Made by a program: the position numbers and the translations under genes
Origin: an uncultured Acinetobacter sp.
GTDB lineage: Bacteria > Cyanobacteriota > Vampirovibrionia > Gastranaerophilales > Gastranaerophilaceae
Assembly (NCBI GenBank): GCA_946623365.1
Contig: CAMORE010000005.1
Span: 1 to 28,155 of the forward strand
Length of the DNA: 28,155 nt
Direction of reading: 5' to 3'
Shown: positions 22,819-28,155 of the stretch, piece by piece
Layout of the letters: each line of letters starts with the position of its first letter
Numbering within the stretch: the first letter of the stretch is position 1
Notes under the pieces: generated by a model
The model's database searches: none
Told to the model about the DNA's origin: nothing
The model's input: the letters and a program-made list of their open reading frames with translations, nothing else

Positions 22819-23280
22819 ATGAGTATCGAAATTTCAGGAGACAATGACAGGATTTTTTCAAGAAATCCAATGAATTATGAAACTCCGCTAGTGCAAATCA
22901 ATGCACACACCCCGTTGGATGATCCGGATAAACTTCAGACAAAGTTTACTCAGGCTGATTTCCAAAAGAATTTGCAATCGTACAGTGCAAGAACATCAAT
23001 TGATGAAATTCGTGAGATGGATGCGCTCAAGCTTGATGAAGCATTGATTGTGGATATCGGTATTAAGAAGATGGAAGAATTTCCGCCAAAAGGTGAAGTT
23101 GAAGCATTTCAAGCTTCACATCTGCTTGATGGTTCCGGTGTCGTTTTTGATGCAATGAAGAACGGATATGCTGCTGATAAAGCAATTGTGTTTGGGAAAG
23201 CACAAAAAGCATATGCATATGCAAACGCAAATGAGTTTGCAAACAGTGTAAACAATATGATTCAGAATTATAAGCACTAG
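22819..23280 (+). CDS. Protein of unknown function, 153 residues
   Basis: Not recognised. No signal peptide, membrane segment or cysteine. The N-terminal third is polar and probably extended (SGDNDRIFSRNPMNYE). The centre is acidic and helical (SIDEIREMDALKLDE). The C-terminal third is an alanine-rich helix (KAQKAYAYANANEFANSVNN) ending in His. AAGGA before the ATG supports translation. It has its own promoter with a TGTAAM-N4-TGTAAM box, shared with the coiled-coil protein and FN-tag genes. Codon use looks like its neighbours. Confidence 0.75.
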   Translation: MSIEISGDNDRIFSRNPMNYETPLVQINAHTPLDDPDKLQTKFTQADFQKNLQSYSARTSIDEIREMDALKLDEALIVDIGIKKMEEFPPKGEVEAFQASHLLDGSGVVFDAMKNGYAADKAIVFGKAQKAYAYANANEFANSVNNMIQNYKH

Positions 23281-23329
23281 TTGATATCAATTATTCAAGA
23301 TGTTTACATTAGGTACATATTGCAAAACA

Positions 23330-23338
23330 TGATATAAT
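23330..23338 (+). promoter_or_regulatory. Extended -10 of the leaderless secreted-peptide gene
   Basis: TGATATAAT, then AAAGAT, then ATG at 23345. Confidence 0.6.
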
Positions 23339-23344
23339 AAAGAT

Positions 23345-23557
23345 ATGAGAAAAGTACTATTGATTACGCTCATATCTTTATTTTTTGTACCCATAGTTTT
23401 TGCTGATACCAAAAATTACAAAAGTGCAAAGTATGATTATATGACGCAGGGGACATTTAAGAAAAAAGCTAACGGTAAATACGTTCAGTATGATAAAAAC
23501 GGAAAAAAGATTGGAATTTATAAGATTTCAAAAGGAAAATTTGTGAGAGTAAAATGA
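23345..23557 (+). CDS. Short secreted basic peptide
   Basis: 70 residues. MRKVLLITLISLFFVPIVFA is a signal peptide, leaving a mature peptide of about 50 residues with many lysines, tyrosines and glycines and a short internal repeat (GTFKKKANGKYVQYDKNGKK, then KISKGKFVRVK). No cysteines. The basic beta-strand-like pattern could bind anionic cell-wall polymers, but this is a guess. Translation is predicted leaderless. Its TGA overlaps the ATG of the PilZ gene (ATGA), so the two are translationally coupled and may work together. Confidence 0.75.
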   Translation: MRKVLLITLISLFFVPIVFADTKNYKSAKYDYMTQGTFKKKANGKYVQYDKNGKKIGIYKISKGKFVRVK

Positions 23558-24189
23558 AGTTAAATGTAAATACTGAGAATATTAAATATATCAAAATATC
23601 ATATAAAGATAATGATGATTTCACTCATATGATAAAAGCGGTTATTAAGAATATTAATGAAAGAGATATATATGCTTGTACAAAATATGAAGAATATATA
23701 TATCCAAAAACTCCGCAAGAAGTTAATATAAGTGTTGCAACCGATAACGGATTATACAGAGCAAAAACAACCTTGAAATCAATTCAAAAAGAAGATAAAT
23801 ATATTTACTTTTCTCTTAAAAATCCCGAAGATTTTCTGTTTGAGCAAAAGAGAGAATATTTTAGAGTCAAGTTGAATGAAAATGCATTAGTCAGATATGA
23901 AGAAAATGAAAATGTAAAGCAGGTATCCGGTGAAACATATGATATTTCTGCTAACGGTGTAAGACTGGTTTTGGATAGAAAAATCCCTTTTCCGGAAACT
24001 GTTCAGATATCATTATTCTTGCCTCAAAGAACAATCACAGCAGAAGCAAGATATGTTCGTTACGATGAGGAAGATAATATAATAAAAGCGTCTTTTTCGT
24101 TTGTAAATATGAAAGAGCTTGATATAGATTATATATCTCAAATATGCTTGAAAAAACAGCTGGAAGAAAGAAGAAACTCTATCCGATAA
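23554..24189 (+). CDS. PilZ-domain c-di-GMP-binding protein (YcgR-like)
   Basis: 211 residues with an N-terminal YcgR-like flagellar-brake-type beta domain (about 1-95) and a C-terminal PilZ domain. Both c-di-GMP-binding motifs are intact: RxxxR as KREYFR (Arg100, Arg104) and DxSxxG as DISANG (130-135). Such proteins translate c-di-GMP level into changes in motility, adhesion or secretion. No flagellar or diguanylate cyclase genes lie in the window. It overlaps the secreted-peptide gene by four bases, suggesting a link between c-di-GMP and that exported peptide. Confidence 0.9.
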   Translation: MKLNVNTENIKYIKISYKDNDDFTHMIKAVIKNINERDIYACTKYEEYIYPKTPQEVNISVATDNGLYRAKTTLKSIQKEDKYIYFSLKNPEDFLFEQKREYFRVKLNENALVRYEENENVKQVSGETYDISANGVRLVLDRKIPFPETVQISLFLPQRTITAEARYVRYDEEDNIIKASFSFVNMKELDIDYISQICLKKQLEERRNSIR

Positions 24190-24278
24190 GGGGTAAGGGG
24201 TAAAGGGGTAAAGAAGAGATAAAGGAAGTATCTAAACAGGTAATTTATAAGTTCTAACTTCCCAAAAAATAAAGTGTT

Positions 24279-24287
24279 TGGTAAAAT
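24279..24287 (+). promoter_or_regulatory. Extended -10 of the leaderless trmB-type gene
   Basis: TGGTAAAAT, then ATTTTT, then ATG at 24294. Confidence 0.5.
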
Positions 24288-24293
24288 ATTTTT

Positions 24294-25118
24294 ATGGCAG
24301 ATTTAGTTGAAAAATTAAAAGAAATTGGCTTTAATACCTATGAAGCTAAAGTTTATATCGCTTTACTAAAAAAATATCCTGCTACAGGATATGAGGTATC
24401 AAAGCTTGCCAATATACCGCAATCAAGAACTTATGATACACTAAAAGTCCTTGAAGAAAAAAATATTGTTATACCTACTAATACGAAACCTGTAACTTAT
24501 ACCCCGATTAAACCAAAGCAATTAACTCAAAGAGTGCAAAAAAAAATAAATTCCACTATTAATTTTCTCGATAAACACCTGCCCGATGTAAAAGAAGATT
24601 ACAATGAACCGATTATAACGATTACAGGTAGACAGAATATTCAAGATAAAGTTATCGATGTGATAAAAAATGCAAAGCGAGAAATATATATAGAAATTTG
24701 GTCGCAAGATTATAAAATATATGAACAAGAGTTACTGAATGCATATAATCGTAATGTCGAAATTCGAATAGTCGGTTATGACAATTTTAATTCAAGATTT
24801 GGTTTGGTTTTTGAACACGCCTTTGCAAGAGATATAGAATTATCTTTAGGCGGAAGAATGATTATTATTGCCGCCGATGATAGTGAAGGAGTAATAGGTA
24901 AAATATCTTCACTAAAAAATGATATCTCCGATGCAAATATAATTTGGACAAAAAATCAGGGGATAGTATTTATTATTAAAGAATTTATTGTCCATGATAT
25001 GTATTTGATTGATGTCGAAGAAAATTTGGTAGAACAAATGAAGTATATATACGGAAAGGGCTTAAAACGTTTAAAGGATAAAGTTTTAGGTCACAATTCA
25101 ACATATATTATTCATTAA
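24294..25118 (+). CDS. TrmB-family transcriptional regulator
   Basis: 274 residues. The N-terminal winged helix (about 1-75: LKEIGFNTYEAKVYIALLKK, YEVSKLANIPQSRTYD, LEEKNIV) is typical of TrmB proteins. A short coiled linker follows, then the C-terminal sugar-binding/PLD-like domain (from about 105: REIYIEIWSQDY, NVEIRIVGYDNF). TrmB regulators, best known in archaea, usually sense maltose or other sugars and control sugar transport and breakdown. No transporter gene is next to it; the GH13 and nagZ genes in the window are possible but unproven targets. No ribosome site, predicted leaderless. Its stop codon is one base from that of the convergent TPR gene. Confidence 0.88.
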   Translation: MADLVEKLKEIGFNTYEAKVYIALLKKYPATGYEVSKLANIPQSRTYDTLKVLEEKNIVIPTNTKPVTYTPIKPKQLTQRVQKKINSTINFLDKHLPDVKEDYNEPIITITGRQNIQDKVIDVIKNAKREIYIEIWSQDYKIYEQELLNAYNRNVEIRIVGYDNFNSRFGLVFEHAFARDIELSLGGRMIIIAADDSEGVIGKISSLKNDISDANIIWTKNQGIVFIIKEFIVHDMYLIDVEENLVEQMKYIYGKGLKRLKDKVLGHNSTYIIH

Positions 25119-25119
25119 G

Positions 25120-25575
25120 CTAAATACCGTCGTCGCTTTCACCGGCTTCTTCTTCTGATGATTTCGGAGAAGAAACTTCTACTCCCATTTGCTCAAGTGC
25201 CGCACGAGCTTTTGGAGCAAGGGCTGTTTCTGAAAAGTTTTCAAGAACCGTTTGATAGCATTCAATTGCTTCAGGTTTCATATCTCTTAATTTATAGATA
25301 TTACCTGCTTTAAAATACAACGGAGCAAGAGAAGGATTTGCTGCCATTAACATTTGGTTATCAAGTTTTATTTTTATGCCGATTAACTCTTCATTATCCT
25401 GAGGAGATAATAAAGTTCGTCCGTATATTTTTTTTGTTAAACCGTCAATAGTATCAGACATTTGCGCTATATCCTCTTTTGAAAGTTTCGAAGATTTTTT
25501 TGCTGCAGAAACATCTAAACTTATAGCAGTAAGCAATAAAAATACAGTTAATATCGTTAATATTATTTTTTTCAT
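25120..25575 (-). CDS. Exported TPR-like protein
   Basis: 151 residues: signal peptide MKKIILTILTVFLLLTAISL, a helical region, then at least one tetratricopeptide-like unit (about 83-130: APLYFKAGNIYKLRDMKPEA, IECYQTVLENF). The C-terminus is acidic and serine-rich (SSEEEAGESDDGI). Likely periplasmic, a protein-protein interaction role; no partner is evident. A GGGGT eight bases before the ATG is the only ribosome-site candidate, with a TATAAT at 25600-25595 on the minus strand as promoter. Convergent with the TrmB-type gene, one base between stops. Confidence 0.78.
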   Translation of the reverse strand: MKKIILTILTVFLLLTAISLDVSAAKKSSKLSKEDIAQMSDTIDGLTKKIYGRTLLSPQDNEELIGIKIKLDNQMLMAANPSLAPLYFKAGNIYKLRDMKPEAIECYQTVLENFSETALAPKARAALEQMGVEVSSPKSSEEEAGESDDGI

Positions 25576-25622
25576 TTTTACCCCGTAAAATAATTATACC
25601 CTAAGATTATTATAATTTAAAG

Positions 25623-25652
25623 TTGGATTTTTTGTTCAATTAAATGTATGAT
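25623..25652 (+). promoter_or_regulatory. Promoter of leaderless nagZ
   Basis: TTGGAT (25623-25628), 18 bases, TATGAT (25647-25652), then TGTTTT and the ATG at 25659. The in-frame ATG at 25644 lies upstream of the -10 and so would not be in the message. Confidence 0.55.
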
Positions 25653-25658
25653 TGTTTT

Positions 25659-26612
25659 ATGGAAAAATTAATTTATCAAATGTTTATTCTGGGAACCGGA
25701 GATTGTTTGAATCATGCCCTATCAAAAGGGTTAGGCGGAGTAATATTTTTTACAAAAGATATTCAATCAAAAAATCAATTCAAATCTTTGATAACTCAAA
25801 TTAGACACAAATCTCTAATTCCACCGTTTCTATCCATTGATCAGGAAGGCGGGAGAGTAGAGAGAACAGAAAATATTCATAAACGGTATGTGTCGCCGAA
25901 GTTTGCATTTCAATACGGTGAAGAATTCTTGAAAAAACAAACCGTTCAGATTGCGGAGGAACTAAATGAATATGGAATTAATTTGAATTTTGCACCTTGT
26001 GCTGATGTTAACACAAACCCGGATAATCCTATTATAGGAGAACGCTCATTTTCCGATAATGCTGATGAAGTTATAAAAGGGGTTGAAATAGTATCAGATA
26101 TTTATCGTAAGCATAAAATAATTCCTTGTATAAAACATTACCCCGGACATGGAGATGCTGACAAGGACAGTCATTTGACTCTTCCCAAAATAGATTTACC
26201 GCTGAATCAAATGGAACAAATTCATATTAAACCGTTTAAAGAGGCAATAAAAAGAAACATTGAGATGATAATGGCTGCACATCTTCATTGCACCTGTTTT
26301 GATAAAAAAGAAACTCCTGCTTCATTGAGCGTAAATGCACTAAATTATTTGCGTAATAACTTAAAATACAATGGAGTAATTATATCAGATGATATGGTAA
26401 TGAAAGGCGTGCAAAAATACGGCAGTTTAGAGGCAGTTATTATGGGAATTAATGCCGGACTTGATATGTTTATATTCAGAGAGTCTGATGATAAAACAGT
26501 AAATATGATTGATAAACTGGTCAAAGTTGTGGAAAATGATAGTAAACTAAGACAAAAAGTTATAGAATCAAACAAACGAATATCAGAATTAAAACAAAAA
26601 TATGGCATATAA
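25659..26612 (+). CDS. nagZ: GH3 beta-N-acetylhexosaminidase (NagZ type)
   Basis: 317 residues, single-domain glycoside hydrolase family 3 with no signal peptide, as for cytoplasmic NagZ, which removes N-acetylglucosamine from recycled anhydro-muropeptides. Signature stretches are complete: SIDQEGGRVER, IIGERSF, KHYPGHGDADKDSHLTLP (with the NagZ Asp-His catalytic dyad) and ISDDMVMKGV with the nucleophile Asp. The N-terminus from 25659 (MEKLIYQMFILG) matches family starts, and the TATGAT six bases upstream fits leaderless translation; the longer frame from 25644 is unlikely. With the SpoIID-like and murJ genes it is one of several wall-metabolism genes in the window. A perfect terminator starts on its stop codon. 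Confidence 0.9.
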   Translation: MEKLIYQMFILGTGDCLNHALSKGLGGVIFFTKDIQSKNQFKSLITQIRHKSLIPPFLSIDQEGGRVERTENIHKRYVSPKFAFQYGEEFLKKQTVQIAEELNEYGINLNFAPCADVNTNPDNPIIGERSFSDNADEVIKGVEIVSDIYRKHKIIPCIKHYPGHGDADKDSHLTLPKIDLPLNQMEQIHIKPFKEAIKRNIEMIMAAHLHCTCFDKKETPASLSVNALNYLRNNLKYNGVIISDDMVMKGVQKYGSLEAVIMGINAGLDMFIFRESDDKTVNMIDKLVKVVENDSKLRQKVIESNKRISELKQKYGI

Positions 26613-26643
26613 AAGCCGGTAAATCCGTAGATTTACCGGCTTT
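26612..26643. terminator. Bidirectional terminator between nagZ and the zinc-ribbon gene
   Basis: Perfect 14-bp stem AAAGCCGGTAAATC/GATTTACCGGCTTT with a CGTA loop; the outer AAA/TTT pairs supply short tracts for both directions. Confidence 0.85.
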
Positions 26644-26663
26644 ATAACTAATATTTAATTATA

Positions 26664-26951
26664 TTATGCTTCAGTTGATGCAGCTTTTTCTGCATCAAAA
26701 CATTCTTTGCATAGAACATCTCTTCCTTGAGTAGGGTTAAATGGAACTTGAGTTTGTTTACCGCATTTAGCGCATACAGTATCAAACATTTTCTTTTTAC
26801 CTCTGCGTTGTTGTTTTTTTGCCTTTCTGCAATCAGGGCATCTTTTAGGCTTATTTGTTAAACCTTTTTCAGCAAAAAATTCCTGTTCGCCTGCCGTAAA
26901 TACAAATTCGGCACCGCAATCTTCACAAATAAGCTTTTCATCTTCGTACAT
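26664..26951 (-). CDS. Double zinc-ribbon protein
   Basis: 95 residues with four CxxC pairs (CEDC, CPDC, CAKC, CKEC), enough for two zinc ribbons, joined by a very basic linker (KAKKQQRRGKKK). Related zinc-binding proteins are widespread and uncharacterised; the basic centre suggests nucleic-acid or ribosome binding (inferred). AGGAG upstream sets the start. No membrane segment. Single gene. Confidence 0.85.
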   Translation of the reverse strand: MYEDEKLICEDCGAEFVFTAGEQEFFAEKGLTNKPKRCPDCRKAKKQQRRGKKKMFDTVCAKCGKQTQVPFNPTQGRDVLCKECFDAEKAASTEA

Positions 26952-27165
26952 GACCTAGTCTCCTAAATAATTAAATAACCTTAGTCTATATTAAACAGAC
27001 CATGCCAACTATTTTATACCTTTTTTTGCCAAAAATCAAGTAGTTAAGCTTAAGGACAAACTACAGACTATACGTCACAATTAAGTAAAAATAAAATTTT
27101 ACTTAAAGCACAGTATACTGTTATAATTGGGTGTATATTATGCGTTAAAATTGGTCTAAGAATTT
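26952..27165. other. Intergenic region with two inverted repeats
   Basis: No gene seen. TTAAGTAAAA/TTTTACTTAA (27081-27106, 6-base loop) and the 10-bp palindrome CAGTATACTG (27111-27120) lie just downstream of dut. Neither has a proper T-tract, so the dut terminator is uncertain. Confidence 0.4.
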
Positions 27166-27600
27166 TTATTTTCCTGTTGAGCCGAACCCGCCTTCGCCTC
27201 TTGCAGTATCGGATAATTCTGTCACGACTTGTATTTCTGCCTGTTCGTACTTTGCAATAACCATTTGTGCAATACGTTCTTGAGGTTCAATCGTATAAGG
27301 CTCATTTGATACGTTTACCAGTCCGACACAAACTTCTCCTCGATAGTCTTCATCAACTGTTCCTACGCAGTTTATAAGACTGATACCATGCTTTATAGAA
27401 AGTCCTGAGCGGGGTCTTATTTGAGCTTCATATCCATGTTCAAGTTCTATTTTAAGCCCGGTCGGAATAAGTTTTCTTTCTAATGGTTGTAAGGTGATAG
27501 GCTCTTCTATTGCAGCGCATAAGTCCATGCCGGCAGCACCTTTTGTTTTATATTCAGGTACGGATTTATTGTGTTCAAGTCTTAATATTTTTAAAATCAT
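27166..27600 (-). CDS. dut: Deoxyuridine 5'-triphosphate nucleotidohydrolase
   Basis: Trimeric dUTPase (144 residues, normal length) that hydrolyses dUTP to dUMP, keeping uracil out of DNA and supplying dTMP synthesis. All five motifs are present: AAGMDLCA, PRSGLSIKHG, GTVDEDYRGEV, ERIAQMV and RGEGGFGSTG. The start is the ATG at 27600 with GAGGAG seven bases upstream. The frame stays open to 27705, but that extension only translates the REP-like palindrome at 27625-27656 and should not be annotated. Confidence 0.95.
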   Translation of the reverse strand: MILKILRLEHNKSVPEYKTKGAAGMDLCAAIEEPITLQPLERKLIPTGLKIELEHGYEAQIRPRSGLSIKHGISLINCVGTVDEDYRGEVCVGLVNVSNEPYTIEPQERIAQMVIAKYEQAEIQVVTELSDTARGEGGFGSTGK

Positions 27601-27624
27601 ATATTCTCTCCTCTGATAATATAC

Positions 27625-27656
27625 CCCCTCTCCTTGAGGAGAGGGTAGGGGTGAGG
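27625..27656 (-). repeat. REP-like palindrome, copy A
   Basis: On the minus strand it reads CCTCACCCCTACCCTCTCC followed by TCAAGGAGAGGGG. An 8-bp perfect stem CCCTCTCC/GGAGAGGG has loop TTGA. Much richer in G and C than its surroundings. It is in inverted orientation to copy B at 28029. Confidence 0.75.
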
Positions 27657-27676
27657 TGTCCACCCATAATCGAAAT

Positions 27677-27898
27677 TTACGCTGTAATAATTGTTTTTCC
27701 GTCAATAACTTGCTTAGGGAAGATAGTTAAAGTTTCAATTCCCATTGATTTATCAGTCTTTTTAACAGGAGCTATTTCAGGTTTAGAAACAGTTGATTCA
27801 TTACCGTCTTGATTAGCTTTAAAATTCATAAAATGATTAGCGTACTGTATAAAAAGATTTTTTCTTGAATTTGATTCTGCAATTGAAGATACGTTCAT
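27677..27898 (-). CDS. Small soluble protein of unknown function
   Basis: 73 residues. AAGGGA six bases before the ATG supports translation. The N-terminal part (SSIAESNSRKNLFIQYANHF) is followed by MNFKAN, which resembles the aromatic tag motifs of other unknown proteins here. The C-terminal part is a short basic/acidic stretch ending VIDGKTIITA. No signal peptide. It sits between two inverted REP-like palindromes, so it could have been carried in as a unit. Not recognised. Confidence 0.6.
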   Translation of the reverse strand: MNVSSIAESNSRKNLFIQYANHFMNFKANQDGNESTVSKPEIAPVKKTDKSMGIETLTIFPKQVIDGKTIITA

Positions 27899-28028
27899 AA
27901 TTAATCCCTTATTTATAATAGTTGATTCGTTATTAATTGTGATTCAGAAAGGATATAAAGTCAATAAAATATAAAAGTTTGTAACAAAATTTATTTTATG
28001 TTAATATTTTTTTGTGGGCAGGGATTAT

Positions 28029-28063
28029 CCCCTCACCTTAACCCTCTCCCGCAGGGCGAGGGA
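28029..28063 (+). repeat. REP-like palindrome, copy B
   Basis: Reads CCCCTCACCTTAACCCTCT then CCCGCAGGGCGAGGG; stem CCCTC-T-CCC/GGG-C-GAGGG with loop GCA. It shares CCTCACC-x-TAACCCTCTCC-type core with copy A but in the opposite orientation, about 370 bases away. Confidence 0.75.
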
Positions 28064-28110
28064 ACTGAAAATTAAATAAGTCGTAGCGGCAAGGACTCTG
28101 TTTGTGAGCA

Positions 28111-28139
28111 GGAAAAGGTGACTAAATGTCACGTTTTCC
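28111..28139. other. Hairpin at the right edge
   Basis: GGAAAA-G-GTGAC and GTCAC-G-TTTTCC pair over 11 bp with one G-G mismatch around TAAAT. On the plus strand TTTTCC is within the stem and is not followed by a T-tract, so terminator function is doubtful. Confidence 0.5.
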
Positions 28140-28155
28140 GTCAAGTGAGAAAATA

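Larger units (their letters stand above)
27899..28155. other. Right-edge intergenic region
   Basis: No gene is seen on either strand. It contains REP copy B, a GC-richer stretch (28079-28112) and the hairpin at 28111-28139. Confidence 0.5.

Noticed and set aside
24190..24208. G-quadruplex at GGGGTAAGGGGTAAAGGGG
   Set aside because: Only three G-runs are present, one short of an intramolecular quadruplex; probably a slippage-prone short repeat after the PilZ gene.
24294..25118. Archaeal origin suggested by a TrmB-family regulator and leaderless genes
   Set aside because: Genes such as murJ, clpP, era and coaBC, and -10 hexamers of bacterial type, are clearly bacterial; TrmB proteins also occur in bacteria.
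27601..27705. N-terminal extension of dUTPase by 35 residues
   Set aside because: The extra codons translate the REP-like palindrome, while the internal ATG has GAGGAG and gives the normal protein length.

Overview
AT-rich bacterial chromosome segment with about 30 genes, most of them housekeeping genes mixed with small proteins that I do not recognise. The gene set (MurJ, a SpoIID-type amidase enhancer without sporulation genes, Era, ClpP, CoaBC, reverse rubrerythrin, TrmB-type regulator, PilZ protein) together with lineage-specific short proteins starting MVKIN-x-NNNI-x-FN makes me lean towards a non-photosynthetic cyanobacterial relative (Gastranaerophilales / 'Melainabacteria', gut type). 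This is an inference without any database search; an AT-rich Firmicute is the main alternative. I see no tRNA, rRNA, CRISPR array or transposase.

Layout. 1-1385: almost gene-free. It holds the 5' end of a membrane protein gene leaving the left edge, a GC-richer stretch with decayed reading frames on the minus strand, a strong bidirectional hairpin and a candidate structured RNA with its own terminator. 1386-6518 (+): cysS, spoIID-like, murJ, then a DtxR-family regulator with its own promoter and palindromic operator. 6519-6813: an intergenic with a candidate minus-strand small RNA. 6814-10038 (-): era followed by a GH13 glycosidase. 10165-11853 (+): a large protein with coiled coils and a glycine-rich membrane hairpin. 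11926-14106 (-): plsY, a divergent prephenate-dehydratase-like gene, clpP. 14309-15036 (-): three small genes of unknown function, two of them paralogues. 15251-17622 (-): coaBC, a Nif3-like gene and a secreted protein, overlapping. 17697-20352: a small secreted protein, reverse rubrerythrin (-) and a glycosyltransferase-2-like membrane protein lacking its acidic motifs. 20357-21778 (-): metallo-beta-lactamase hydrolase and acyl-ACP thioesterase. 21876-25118 (+): HAD phosphatase, an unknown protein, a secreted peptide translationally coupled to a PilZ protein, and TrmB. 25120-28155: TPR protein (-), nagZ (+), zinc-ribbon protein (-), dut (-), and a small gene (-) between two inverted REP-like palindromes.

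Two regulatory patterns run across the window and are the most interesting part. First, nine genes lack a Shine-Dalgarno sequence and have a -10 hexamer exactly 6 bases before the ATG, so the predicted transcription start is the A of the start codon: a leaderless mRNA class coexisting with ordinary SD-led genes. Second, a direct repeat TGTAAM-N4-TGTAAM (10-bp period, like OmpR/PhoB-family boxes) occurs four times, in the same orientation relative to the putative downstream transcript, ahead of the large coiled-coil protein, the short FN-tag peptides, an unknown 153-residue protein and the candidate small RNA.
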